A stretch of 64,000 nucleotides of DNA from Actinomycetota bacterium. GTDB lineage: Bacteria > Actinomycetota > Acidimicrobiia > Acidimicrobiales > Microtrichaceae. The stretch covers positions 124,001-188,000 of the forward strand of contig JADJBW010000007.1 in NCBI GenBank assembly GCA_016703525.1, written 5' to 3'. Numbering within the stretch: the first letter of the stretch is position 1; each line of letters starts with the position of its first letter. A program made the translations under genes and the position numbers. Shown here piece by piece: positions 1 to 12,521 of the stretch. The notes under the pieces were generated by a model. The model had not been told where the DNA came from and ran no database searches. It saw only the letters and a program-made list of their open reading frames with translations.

Positions 1-299
1 TTGCCTGGTCGGGTGTCTGGCTCGTCGGCGGGATCGCGTCGCTCGTCGGGCAGATCCCGCCGCTGCTCGTCGGATGGCTCGGCGCCGACTATCGACCGCA
101 GGTGCGCGTGGCGAACCTGTCGCTCGGTGTTCCGGTCGAGGTCACCTCCGAGGTGATCGCCGTTGCGTTCGTGACGGCGATCCTCTGGGCGGTCGAGTTC
201 CGTCGATCGCCCGGCCGCCTTGACGACGCGGCGCTGTCGACGGTCTCGGGAATCGAGCTCGCCGACAGCGCCGCGCCGCAGATGGGCGCCGAGGGCTAG
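1..299 (+). CDS. C-terminal part of a membrane protein (start lies before the window)
   Basis: The frame is open from base 3 and ends at TAG 297-299, leaving about 98 visible residues. Two hydrophobic segments can be seen: one near the visible N-terminus (around VWLVGGIASLVGQIPPLLVG) and one near VIAVAFVTAILWAV. A short hydrophilic tail ending PQMGAEG follows. This looks like the last membrane helices of an integral membrane protein. I do not recognise the family, and too little is present to assign a role. Its stop overlaps by four bases the stop of the convergent surface-protein gene. Confidence 0.6.
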   Translation, partial: AWSGVWLVGGIASLVGQIPPLLVGWLGADYRPQVRVANLSLGVPVEVTSEVIAVAFVTAILWAVEFRRSPGRLDDAALSTVSGIELADSAAPQMGAEG

Positions 300-3183
300 G
301 CCCGACGGCGACGGGCGAACAGGGTGAGCGCGCCCGCCGCGATCGCTCCGATGCCGACCATCGCGAGCAGCGCCACGGTTCCGCCGGTGACCGGCAGGCT
401 CGTGTAGCCGGCCACCCCGGTGGCGGTGCGCACGGCGTTCGCGGCCTTGTCCGCGAGCACCGTCGGAGTCGAGGGGATCGTGCGAGTCTGCTCCTTGCCC
501 TTGGTCTCGGTGCCGGTCGACGTCTTGGTGCAGGTGATGGCGACCGTCGACGAGACGAGCCCGTTCGTGCTCAGGGCGTTCACGCTCACCGACTGGCCGT
601 TGGTGACGGTCAGCTCGGCCGAGGCGCCGTTGCGGCCCTCGACCACGGTCTCGCCGACCGCCCACGTGTACGCGAGGGTCGACCCGTCGGCCACCGATGC
701 CGTCGCGGTGAACGTGGACGGCTTGCCCGGCTCGAAGTCGGCGGGGCACGTGAGGGTGACGGTCGGACGCGGATGGCCGGTGCACGTCGAGGTGACGGTT
801 GCCGACGCGGTTCCCGTCGGGTCGGTCGCCGCAACGGTGACCACGTCGTCGGCGTCGAGGGTCAGCGTCGCCGATGCGTCGGTCTCGCCGTCGACGGGGG
901 TGCCGTTGACGGTCCACGAGTAGGTCAGCGATTCATCGTCGGCGTCGGCCCCGGTCGCCTCGAAGACGGTCGGCTCGCCGAAGGCGAACGTGTCGGGGCA
1001 CGTGAGCGCCACGGTCGGTCGGGCCGTTCCCGTGCACGTCGACGTCGCCGCAGCGTCTGCCCCGGCGTGGTCGACGACCCGCACCTCGACCTTCTGACCG
1101 CGTTCGACGGTGAGGGACGCGCTGGCCCCGGCCTGACCGTCCACGACCGTGCCGTCGACGCTCCAGCTCAGCGTGAGCGTGTCGTCGGCGTCGGCGTCGG
1201 ACGCGGTTGCCGTGAAGACGCTGGGCTCGCCGAACACGAGGTTGTCGGGACAGGTGAGCGTCACCGTCGGGCGGTGGTTGCCTCCGCAGTCGCCGGTGGC
1301 GGGCGCCGACACCGCGCCGTCGGCGTCGGTGACGGTCGTGGCGAGCACGTCGCCCTCGTGCAGGGTGAGCCGCGCCTTCGGTCCGGTGACGCCGTCGACC
1401 ACGATGCCGTTGACGGTCCAGGTGAACGTGAGCTCGTCGCCGTCGGGATCGGCGCCGTTGGCGACGAAGTCGAACGGCTCGTCCCAGACCATGTCGTCGG
1501 GGCAGCTGATGGTGACGCTCGGCGGACGATTGGCCTCGGTGCCGTCGCAGGTGACGTCGATCGCCGGGCTGTCGAGGGTGCCGTCGTTCGCCACGACCGA
1601 CACCGTGTCGCCTGCGTGGATCACGAGGCTCGCGGTGGGACCGTTCTGGCCGTCGACGGCGACGCCGTTGATGCTCCAGCGGAAGGTCAGCGGGTCCTCG
1701 TCGGCGTCGGCGCCAGCGGCGGTGAACACGGTCGGCGTGCCGAACACGATGCCGTTGGGACAGCTCATCGACACCGAGGGCGCACGGTTGGGCTCGCCGC
1801 CCGTGCACGGCGCCGCCGCCTCCGGGCTGAGCAGGCCGGTCTCATCCATCACCGCCACGGTGAGCACGTCGCCGCGCTGCAAGGCGAGGGTGATGGTCGG
1901 GCCCGTGCTCGACGTGAGCGCCTCGCCGTTGCGTCGCCAGGTGTAGGTCAGCTGGCCACCGTCGGGATCGTCGCCGGCTGCGCTGAACGTCGCGTCGGCG
2001 CCGAAGCGGAAGTCCTGCGGACACGAAACCGTCACCGTCGGCGGATTCGCCCCGGTGCAGGTCGCATCGGCGCTCGCCGAGTGCTGCGACGAGTCGGTCA
2101 CGGCGACCGACACCTTGTCGCCACGGTTGAGCGTGATGGTGGCCGTCGCTGCGTTGGCGCCCGCGACCGGTGCGCCGTTGACACTCCACACGTACGTGAG
2201 CGGATCGCCGTCGGGGTCGACCGCCGTCGCAGTGAACACGAGCGGCTGGCCGTAGACAATGCCGCCGGCGGGGCACGCGATCGACACGGTCGGCGGAGCG
2301 TTCGTCGTCCAGGTCACCGTGATGACGTCGGTCGACTGGGCGGTGCCGGCCTTTGCGATCACGAGCTTCTGGCGGCCCGGATGGATGAAGACGCGGCCGG
2401 CGTGCACCTCGGCCGAGCCGGTGCGCAGTGCGACGGTGACCCCGTCGCGGGGATCGGTGGAGGTGAGGCAGAAGCGACGCTCGGTCGTGAGCGTCCAGAT
2501 GGTCGTGGCGGTGTCGCACACGTCGCCGTTGGCGGGATGGGGATGCACGGCGGGGTCGGACGGTTCGATCGTGATCGGCGAGTCCGAGGTGGTGGCGACG
2601 TCGAAGAAGATCGGCTGGCCGCTCGCAGCGCTCGCGGTCTTGGGCGAGACCTCGAGCGTGCCGGCTGGCTCCGCCGGTGTGGGGTTCGCGGTGGCATCGG
2701 CGACGAGCGCCTGGTAGCGGGCCACCACGGCGGGGTCGTTGGCCGGGTCGTTCACCGCGAGCTCGAACCCGTCGGAGAAGTGCCAGATGGCCGACTCGCG
2801 GCGGCGATCTCCACCGGATCGAGGGTTTCGGTCGCGTTGGTTTGCGACAGGATGCGCGAGATGTTGGCGAGGTTCGGGACGTTCGAGGTGTCCCAGCTCC
2901 TCTCGTCGTACGACACCCCGAACTCGATCACGGTCGAGATGTCGATGCAGAACATGAACGAGGGGCTGCTGTTCAGGTCGACCTGGAACAGCATCGTGGC
3001 GAGCTGACGGCTCTCCCCCTTGTGGGTGCCAACGACGTTGTTGCCGCGCGGGCCCGATTGGGGCGTCACCGACGAGGCGGCCTGCACGTCGTCGAAGAAG
3101 ATGCCGAAGCCGCCGAGCAACAGCGCGACGGCGATGAGCCCGCCGATGAGCCGCTTGGGGCCGGAGCCGATGGTTCGCTGCAT
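296..3183 (-). CDS. Sortase-anchored surface protein: thioester domain plus seven Ig/PKD-like repeats (frameshifted)
   Basis: The gene starts at ATG 3183 with GGAGGT six bases upstream. Residues 1-36 form a signal peptide. A thioester-type adhesion domain follows, with Cys in MFCID (residue 79) and, after a frame break, SAIWHFSDGF. Next come seven tandem repeats of about 83 residues. Each has an N-terminal Cys (as in TVTLTCP), a DPDGD-like loop, a W-x-x-x-G core and a C-terminal Cys (ATCTG-type), so each is probably an Ig/PKD-like fold with one disulfide. The C-terminus has LPVTG, a hydrophobic span and RRRRA, a classic sortase anchor. The frame breaks at about 2795/2796. Adding four bases there would restore an AAAIQSAIW motif, giving about 963 residues. 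The protein is probably exported, wall-linked and adhesive. No sortase gene lies in the window. Confidence 0.75.
2791..2800 (-). other. Frame break in the thioester domain of the surface protein
   Basis: On the minus strand the upstream frame reads EIAAA and the downstream frame reads SAIWHFSDG. The two join only if four bases are missing between 2795 and 2796. An inserted TCCA would give the codons for AAAIQSAIW, which is the expected Gln-containing thioester motif. Confidence 0.6.
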
Positions 3184-3319
3184 GTGGAGACCTCCGCCAC
3201 TGGCGACGCGCCCGGCCCGCCCACCGCGGGGTCACGTGCAACGTCGGGAACCCACGCTGCGTGGATCCCATCTCGCAGTGTGTCGGCGCGACGCCGCAGC
3301 GCGACCGGGTGGTTCCCGC

Positions 3320-3349
3320 GGCGCACTGGGGCAAACGGCCCAGTGCGCC
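3320..3349 (-). terminator. Hairpin downstream of ileS
   Basis: A perfect 11-bp inverted repeat (GGCGCACTGGG / CCCAGTGCGCC, arms 3320-3330 and 3339-3349) encloses an 8-base loop, 48 bases past the ileS stop. No T-run follows, as is common for terminators in GC-rich actinobacteria. It probably ends the ileS transcript before the surface-protein gene, although the role is inferred from position. Confidence 0.55.
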
Positions 3350-3397
3350 GGTGACGAGTCAGTGCGCCCGTGGCGAGTCAGGAGCGCTGGTGGCGAG

Positions 3398-3403
<6 letters not shown>
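3345..3403. repeat. Three tandem ~20-bp repeats spanning the ileS stop
   Basis: Units lie at 3345-3363, 3364-3383 and 3384-3403, each close to GCGCYSGTGGCGAGTCAGGA. Read on the minus strand, the ileS stop TGA lies in the unit nearest the gene, and the TGACTCG context recurs downstream in the other units. No spacers are present, so this is not a CRISPR array. Confidence 0.7.
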
Positions 3404-6617
<3,214 letters not shown>

Positions 6618-6625
6618 GGCCGTCG

Positions 6626-6631
6626 AGGTTA
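6626..6631 (-). promoter_or_regulatory. -10 element of ileS
   Basis: TAACCT (minus strand) lies eight bases before ATG 6617, so transcription would begin at or next to the start codon. Confidence 0.5.
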
Positions 6632-6642
6632 CCGCCGAGTCG

Positions 6643-6702
6643 GGTGGGCTTCGGGCAGCGCCGTTGGGTTTCGGGCAGCGCCGGTGGGCTCAGGGCAGGA
6701 GG
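6643..6702. repeat. Three tandem 20-bp repeats at the 3' end of the Nudix gene
   Basis: Units at 6643-6662, 6663-6682 and 6683-6702 are close to GGTGGGCTTCGGGCAGCGCC. The third and most divergent unit contains the TGA stop of the Nudix gene. The unit length and placement over a stop codon resemble the repeat at 3345-3403, but the sequence differs. Confidence 0.6.
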
Positions 6703-7457
6703 GTTGCCGGCGAACCCGGTTCGGGGAGCGGGGCCGTGCGGTCGTAGTGCCACTCGCCGGTGTCGAGCCACAGGCGGTGCCGACCGGTGGGCGTGGGCTC
6801 GTCGGGTTCGACGCCCGTTTCGTATGCGTCGTCGCCGTGATAGAGCGCCGCGGGGCGACCGTCGAGCATCGCGAACACGGTGGCGAAGTGCTCCACGGGC
6901 TGGTTGCGCCAGTGGTGAGAGGCCGGCTCGACTGCGTCGGTCGGGCCGCCGAGCAGTTGTGTGAGCGTGATGAACGTCGGCGGCGCCAGTTCGACCTCGC
7001 CGCGGCGCTGGGCGTCGAGGACGGCGGCGGGGGAGGCCCAGCGGTGCGCCCGGATCTCGCCGTCGTCGATCGTCACCGATCCCGCGGGCGCGGCGGCGAT
7101 GAAGAAGGCGGTCGAATACCGCCGGTGCGCCTGAGGCGGCGGGGTCCAATGCGAGAACCGCACCATGGACGCCGGGTCGACCCTGAGATCGCACTCCTCC
7201 GCCGCCTCGCGCGCCGCGGCGCTGCGCTCGGCCGCTCGCCGATCGTCGGGACGGTCGGGGTCGTGGTCGCCGGGATCGACCCGGCCGCCGGGGAACACCC
7301 ACATGCCGCCGGCGAACTCGAGCTTCGAGTCGCGTCGCAGCATCAGCACTTCGACGCCGTCGCGCACGAGAATCACGGTCGCCGCGGGCACGATCTGCAC
7401 CCCGTCGGCCGCCGGGTTCGTGAAGTTCCGGCCGACGACCGCCTCCAGATCGCTCAC
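6690..7457 (-). CDS. Nudix hydrolase (NUDT19-like, with an insertion in the Nudix box)
   Basis: The protein is predicted to hydrolyse a nucleoside diphosphate-linked or CoA-like substrate. A Nudix box is visible as FPGGRVDPGD, an extra acidic insert, then AAAREAAEECDL, supplying the metal-binding REAAEE glutamates. The insert between the Gly-Gly and REAAEE halves recalls the NUDT19/RP2 branch, although the substrate cannot be read from sequence. I chose GTG 7457 because GGAGGAG (7464-7470) lies six bases upstream and a TACGAT -10 (7489-7494) a short leader further up. A longer reading to ATG 7565 is open but would swallow these signals. The gene lies upstream of ileS on the same strand. Confidence 0.78.
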   Translation of the reverse strand: MSDLEAVVGRNFTNPAADGVQIVPAATVILVRDGVEVLMLRRDSKLEFAGGMWVFPGGRVDPGDHDPDRPDDRRAAERSAAAREAAEECDLRVDPASMVRFSHWTPPPQAHRRYSTAFFIAAAPAGSVTIDDGEIRAHRWASPAAVLDAQRRGEVELAPPTFITLTQLLGGPTDAVEPASHHWRNQPVEHFATVFAMLDGRPAALYHGDDAYETGVEPDEPTPTGRHRLWLDTGEWHYDRTAPLPEPGSPATLLP

Positions 7458-7488
7458 TTCGTGCTCCTCCGCGTGGTCGAACCGGAAG

Positions 7489-7494
7489 ATCGTA
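7489..7494 (-). promoter_or_regulatory. -10 element of the Nudix gene
   Basis: TACGAT (minus strand) would start a leader of about 25 bases that carries the GGAGGAG ribosome-binding site at 7464-7470 ahead of GTG 7457. Confidence 0.4.
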
Positions 7495-7628
7495 AACCCT
7501 CCTGTGGACGCGACGCGACGAGGAATCGCGCGCTGGGTGACCGGGGAGTGAACGGTGTCGGGCATCTCGGCGAGCGGGTCGCGCGCTCCGTGTCGCGATT
7601 CCGCTATCTCACTCTAGGAACAGGCAAG

Positions 7629-7643
7629 AACACCCATAGTGTT
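7629..7643. promoter_or_regulatory. Small palindrome upstream of the nrdAB promoter
   Basis: AACAC-CCATA-GTGTT is a perfect inverted repeat ending two bases before the -35 hexamer of nrdA. It could bind a regulator. Its 5-bp centre does not match the NrdR box spacing, so the protein is unknown. Confidence 0.35.
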
Positions 7644-7645
7644 CG

Positions 7646-7675
7646 TTGACACGTCCGTAGTTTCATGGCTGTAAT
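7646..7675 (+). promoter_or_regulatory. Promoter of nrdAB
   Basis: A perfect -35 TTGACA (7646-7651), an 18-base spacer and TGTAAT (7670-7675) form the best housekeeping promoter in the window. Initiation near 7682 leaves a leader of about 140 bases before nrdA, in which I see no clear riboswitch. Confidence 0.7.
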
Positions 7676-7821
7676 TACAGGACGCCGGAACGGCGAGGGT
7701 ACGGCAAGAGGGCGCGCTGGGCTGGCAGGCCCCGGCGTCGTCGCAACTCACACATCGGAACCGGCCTCGCCGGTTCGAGTTCGCCGTCCCCAAGAACGGA
7801 TCACGAAAGCAGAGGGAAGAC

Positions 7822-10288
7822 GTGGCGATCCACGAGGACATTCGACCGGTCATCGTCTCCGACGAGATCGAAATCACCGAAGCGCCGGCACCGACCCAGA
7901 TGCGCGTGCGCAAGCGCGACGGCAGCCTCGAACCCGTCAACCTCGACAAGATCGTCCGGGCGATCAGCCGCTGCGCCCAGGGCGTCGACGGCTCGCCCGA
8001 ACTGGCAGCGCTCGACGGCGTCGACGTGATGCGGGTCGCCACCCGCACCATCTCGGGCCTCCATGACGGCGCGACGACCGAGCAGCTCGACGAACTCTCG
8101 ATCCGCACTGCGGCATCGCTCATCAGCGACGAGCCCAACTACTCGCGTCTCGCCGCCCGCATGCTGGCCACGGTGGTCGACAAAGAGGTGCAACACCACG
8201 ACGTCTACTCGTTCAGCCAGTCGATCGCGCTCGGCCAGGTGCAGGGCCTCATCAACGAGACCACCGCCGCGATGGTCTCGGCGAACAGCCGCAAGCTCAA
8301 CGACGCGATCGCACCCGAGCGCAACTGGCGCTACGAGTTCTTCGGCCTGCGCACGGTGTACGACCGGTACCTCCTGCGGCACCCGGAGACCCGCAAGGTC
8401 ATCGAGAACCCGCAGTACTTCCTCATGCGCGTCGCGTGCGGATTGTCGGTGAACCCCGACGAGGCGATCGAGTTCTACCGGCTCATCAGCTCGCTCGACT
8501 ACCTGCCGAGCTCACCCACGCTGTTCAACTCGGGCACCGCCCACCCGCAGATGTCGAGCTGCTACCTCCTCGACTCGCCCGAGGACAACCTCGACTCGAT
8601 CTACGACCGCTACCGCGACGTGGCCCGCCTCTCGAAGCACGCCGGAGGCATCGGCCTCTCCTACAGCCGCATCCGCTCGCCGGGGCTCGCTCATCCGCGG
8701 CACCAACGGTCTGTCGAACGGCATCGTGCCGTGGCTCAAGACCCTCGACGCCTCGGTCGCCGCGGTCAATCAGGGCGGCCGGCGCAAGGGTGCGGCGTGC
8801 GTGTACGTCGAAACCTGGCACGCCGACATCGAGGAGTTCCTCGAGCTGCGCGACAACACGGGCGACCTGTCCCGACGGACCCACAACCTGAACCTCGCCA
8901 ACTGGATCCCCGACCTGTTCATGCAGCGGGTCGAGAAGGACTGGCAGTGGTCGCTGTTCGACCCGAAGAAGGTGCCGCATCTCGTCGACCTGTACGGGGC
9001 CGACTTCGAGCAGGCGTACCTGGAGGCCGAGTCGGCCGGGCTCTACGAGCGGCAGGTGCCGGCCCGCCAGATCTACCAGCGCATGATGCGCACGCTCGCC
9101 GAGACCGGCAATGGCTGGATGACCTTCAAGGACGCCTCGAACCTGAAGGCGAACCAGACGGGCCGGCCGGGCAACGTCGTGCATCTCTCGAACCTGTGCA
9201 CCGAGATCCTCGAGGTCACGAACCAGGACGAGACGGCGGTATGCAACCTCGGGTCGGTGAACCTGGGCGCGTTCGTCGTCGACGGGGCCGTCGACTACGA
9301 GCGGCTCGGCCAGGTCGTGCGCCTCGCCGTGCGCTACCTCGACCGGGTCGTCGACATCAACTTCTACCCGACCGACGAGGCCGGCGTCTCCAACGCAAAG
9401 TGGCGCCCGGTCGGCCTCGGGCTCATGGGCCTGCAGGACGTGTTCTTCAAGCTCAAGCTGCCCTTCGACGCACCGGAGGCCCGCGAGATCTCCACGCGGA
9501 TCAGCGAAGAGATCTACTTCAACGCACTGTGGGCCTCGAGCGAGCTGGCCGAGGCGTCGGGTGCACACGCCGGGTTCGCCGAGACCCGCGCCGCCAAGGG
9601 CGAGCTGCAGTTCGACCTGTGGGGCGTCACCCCGTCCGACCCCGCTCGCTGGCAGACCCTGCGAGATCGCATCGCCGAACACGGCCTGCGCAACTCACTG
9701 CTCGTCGCGATCGCTCCGACCGCGACGATCGCGTCGATCGCCGGGTGCTACGAGTGCATCGAGCCGCAGGTGTCCAACCTGTTCAAGCGCGAGACGCTGT
9801 CGGGCGAGTTCCTGCAGATCAACACCTACCTGGTGCGCGACCTACAGGCCCGCGGGCTGTGGAACGAGTCGGTGATCGCCGCCATCAAGCGGGCCGAGGG
9901 GTCGGTCGAGGAGATCGAGGAGATTCCCGCCGACCTGCGGGCGATCTACCGCACCGCGTGGGAGTTGCCGATGCGCTCGCTCGTCGACATGGCCGCCGCC
10001 CGTGGCGCCTTCGTCGATCAGAGCCAGTCGCTCAACTTGTTCATGGAGTCCCCCACGATCGGGAAGCTCAGCTCCATGTACCTCCACGCCTGGAAGCGGG
10101 GGCTCAAGACCACCTACTACCTGCGCTCCCGGCCGGCCACCCGCATCAACCAGACCACCACGTCCGGCCCTCCGCACCGACCCCGCCCGGGTCCCACCGG
10201 CGGCGAGTCGCAGCGCAAGTCCTTCACCGAGGAGGAGGCGCTCGCCTGCTCGCTCGAGAACCCCGAGTCCTGCGAGGCCTGCCAGTAG
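7822..10288 (+). CDS. nrdA: Ribonucleoside-diphosphate reductase alpha subunit, class Ia (frameshifted as read)
   Basis: This subunit reduces ribonucleotides to deoxyribonucleotides together with NrdB. An N-terminal ATP-cone (MRVRKRDGSLEPVNLDKI) is the allosteric domain. Catalytic-domain marks include SSCYLLDSPEDNLDSIYD, NLCTEILEVTNQDETAVCNLGSVNL, the PTATIASIAGCYECIEP segment and SQSLNLFMESP. The C-terminal CEAC is the swinging redox pair. The frame changes at 8680-8681. Removing one C restores RIRSRGSLIRGTNG, the family consensus, so an extra base in the sequence is likely. Translation starts at ATG 7822 or GTG 7819-type codons nearby, after a 140-base leader. nrdB follows directly and both share the terminator at 11478. 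Confidence 0.93.
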
Positions 10289-10374
10289 CGGCGGGCGCAC
10301 ACCTCGGCTTCGACCTCACCCACCCCTCACCGCGCCTGGAGTCCCCCGGCCGCATCCCCACCCCTGAATTCGAC

Positions 10375-11427
10375 GTGCTGCCGGGCTTCGACCCCGAACC
10401 GGCATCGTTGGCCCCGGCGACGTCGAAGTCGCTCCTTGACCCGGGCTTCAACCTCACCCTGCGCCCCATGCGGTACCCGCAGTTCTACGACATGTACCGC
10501 GACGCGATCCGCAACACGTGGACCGTCGAGGAGGTCAACCTCTCCGACGACGTCATCGACCTGACCAACAAGCTGCTGCCGGCCGAGCGGCACCTGATCA
10601 ACCGCCTTGTCGCCTTCTTCGCGACCGGCGACTCGATCGTGTCCAACAACCTGGTGCTCAACCTCTACAAGCACATCAACGCCCCCGAGGGCCGGATGTA
10701 CCTGTCGCGCCAGCTCTACGAAGAGGCGCTGCACGTCCAGTTCTACCTGACGCTGCTCGACACCTACATCCCCGACCAGGCCGAGCGCGCCGCGGCGTTC
10801 GACGCCATCGAGAACATCCCGTCGATCCGCCGCAAGGCCGAGTTCTGCTTCAAGTGGATCGGCTCGATCAACGAGCTCGACGAGTTGGCGACCCGCGAGG
10901 ACCGCAAGAAGTTCCTGCTGAACCTCATCTGCTTCGCCGCGTGTATCGAGGGCCTGTTCTTCTTCGCCGCGTTCGCGTACGTGTACTTCCTCCGCTCCAA
11001 GGGTCTGCTCAACGGGCTCGCCTCAGGCACCAACTGGGTGTTCCGCGACGAGTCGTGCCACATGAACTTCGCCTTCTCGGTGATCGAGGAGGTGCGCGCC
11101 GAGGAGCCGGATCTCTTCGACGACGACCTCTCGGAGCGCATCACGGCGATGATCCGCGAGGCGATCGACTGCGAGACCCAGTTCGCCCAGGACGTGCTCA
11201 GCCAGGGTGTCGCCGGCATGTCGGTGGCCGATACCCGCCAGTACCTCGAGTACGTGGCCGATCAGCGGCTCGCGACGCTGCACCTCCCCAAGGTCTACGG
11301 CTCCAAGAACCCGTTCGCGTTCATGGAGCTCCAGGACGTGCAGGAACTCACGAACTTCTTCGAGCGCACCACGAGTGCGTACCAGGTCGGCGTCGAGGGT
11401 GAGGTTGCCTTCGACGAGGACTTCTGA
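10375..11427 (+). CDS. nrdB: Ribonucleoside-diphosphate reductase beta subunit, class Ia
   Basis: This is the di-metal radical subunit that partners NrdA. Ligands are visible in order: Asp in ATGDSIVSNNL, Glu and His in EEALHVQFY, Glu in CIEGLFFF, and Glu and His in DESCHMNF. The Tyr four residues after the first ligand His (HVQFY) fits the radical tyrosine of class Ia/Ib enzymes. The start is uncertain. GTG 10375 is the only usual start codon between the nrdA stop and the conserved DPGFNLTLRPMRYPQFYDMYRD region, but it has no clear ribosome-binding site. ATG 10468 would be too short. With nrdA it forms an operon ended by the hairpin at 11478. Confidence 0.9.
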   Translation: MLPGFDPEPASLAPATSKSLLDPGFNLTLRPMRYPQFYDMYRDAIRNTWTVEEVNLSDDVIDLTNKLLPAERHLINRLVAFFATGDSIVSNNLVLNLYKHINAPEGRMYLSRQLYEEALHVQFYLTLLDTYIPDQAERAAAFDAIENIPSIRRKAEFCFKWIGSINELDELATREDRKKFLLNLICFAACIEGLFFFAAFAYVYFLRSKGLLNGLASGTNWVFRDESCHMNFAFSVIEEVRAEEPDLFDDDLSERITAMIREAIDCETQFAQDVLSQGVAGMSVADTRQYLEYVADQRLATLHLPKVYGSKNPFAFMELQDVQELTNFFERTTSAYQVGVEGEVAFDEDF

Positions 11428-11477
11428 CGGTTCGTCTCCGCCTCACCCCACGGTTCGCGCCTGCCAGCAGCGAGCAG

Positions 11478-11515
11478 CGAACGTCCCGGCGGACTCCCTC
11501 CCGCCGGGACGTTCG
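11478..11515. terminator. Strong hairpin terminator between nrdB and the convergent Gfo/Idh-like gene
   Basis: A perfect 15-bp inverted repeat (arms 11478-11492 and 11501-11515, core CGTCCCGGCGG) encloses an 8-base loop. It lies 50 bases after the nrdB stop and 29 before the stop of the convergent gene, so it can serve both strands. Confidence 0.8.
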
Positions 11516-11544
11516 AGTGCGCGGGCGGCGTTCGTCGAGCGGCC

Positions 11545-12521
11545 TCAGCCGATGATTCGGTCGCGTATCCCGGAGATCGGCAGTTCCACCTCGGCCGCGC
11601 CGTCGTCGGCCGAGACCGCCGCGGCGGCGGCGAGCTCGAGGAGCATCCGACCGAACCCAACCGGGCAGACGCGCCCGCCGCGGCGGGCGATCGCCCCGAC
11701 GAACCCGCGGACCGTCGCCAGGTAGCCCAGGTCGGCCAACGCTGGCTCGATGCCGTCCACCAGCGTGGTTGGCACCGGCTCGGGGCGACCGTCGATCTCG
11801 AGTCCGAGCTGTGGCGCGAGCTCGGCGCGCACCGTGCCGGTCGAGCTCGCGATTTGCACCGCACACATCGTGGTCTCGTCGCGGAACGCCGCGTCGACCA
11901 CGGCGATCAGCCCCGACGACAGGCGAACCTCCAGGTGCGCACCGGTATCGAGGCGGCACCGAAGGCCGCGGATCTCGAGGTCTCCGAGCGTCGCGCAGAG
12001 CAGCGAGAGCGCGTGGGGCACGAGCAGGCGAAGCGCACGTCGGCCGGTCGTTTCGGGGTCGTCCTCGTCGGTCGCGGCAGCGTGGAGGATGACCGACAGG
12101 TGTTCCAGGTCGCCGAGCGCGGCGCGGTGCCGTACCGCAGCGTCGACGACCGGGGCGAAGAGGAGGTGTGCGCCGAAGCACGCCGGTGCCCCCGTGGATT
12201 CCGCCGCGGCGATGAGCCGGTCGACATCGGCCAGCCGCGGTGCGAGCGGAGGCCAGATCAGCACGGGAAGCCCGGCGAGCGCGGCGTCGGTCGCGACCTG
12301 GGAGGCCTCGGCGGCGTCGTCGTGGGCGACGATGACGGCATCGGCGCGCCCGCCGATGCCAGCGAACGACAGCGGGCGCACCTGTGCCAACGACGCGAGT
12401 TCCTCGGCGTCGCCCAGAGCGGCGCGGCGACGCCGACGAGCTGCACGCCGTCGGTGTGGGCCGCCGCGAGTAGCGCTAGGCGTGCGTCGCCGCCGGTACC
12501 GGCGATCGCGAGACGGATCAC
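11545..12521 (-). CDS. Gfo/Idh/MocA-like oxidoreductase (frameshifted as read)
   Basis: The start GTG 12521 overlaps the TGA of the LLM gene in a GTGA, giving VIRLAIAGTGGDARLALL, a Rossmann start with a Gly-rich turn. After a one-base gap near 12420 the frame resumes as LGDAEELASLAQVRPLSFAG and runs to the stop. The product is about 325 residues. The N-terminal half fits a dinucleotide-binding domain. The C-terminal half (SVILHAAATDEDD..., VRAELAPQLGLEIDG) fits the alpha/beta dimerisation half of Gfo/Idh/MocA proteins, here weakly conserved. The substrate cannot be inferred. Translational coupling suggests that it acts with the LLM oxidoreductase. Confidence 0.6.

Noticed and set aside
773..3007. 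A 744-residue open frame on the plus strand opposite the surface protein
   Set aside because: It is antisense to a repeat protein with clear domains, is full of Arg/Gly/Val as expected from reversed GC-rich codons, and has no family features or start signal.
7629..7643. Palindrome considered as an NrdR box
   Set aside because: The arms are separated by 5 bp, while NrdR boxes have a longer AT-rich centre and usually occur in pairs.
7682..7821. The nrdA leader considered as a B12 riboswitch
   Set aside because: It is too short, lacks a B12-box-like sequence, and the enzyme is the B12-independent class Ia type.
10468..10470. ATG 10468 as nrdB start
   Set aside because: It would drop the conserved LLDPGFNLTLRP segment that precedes it in the family.
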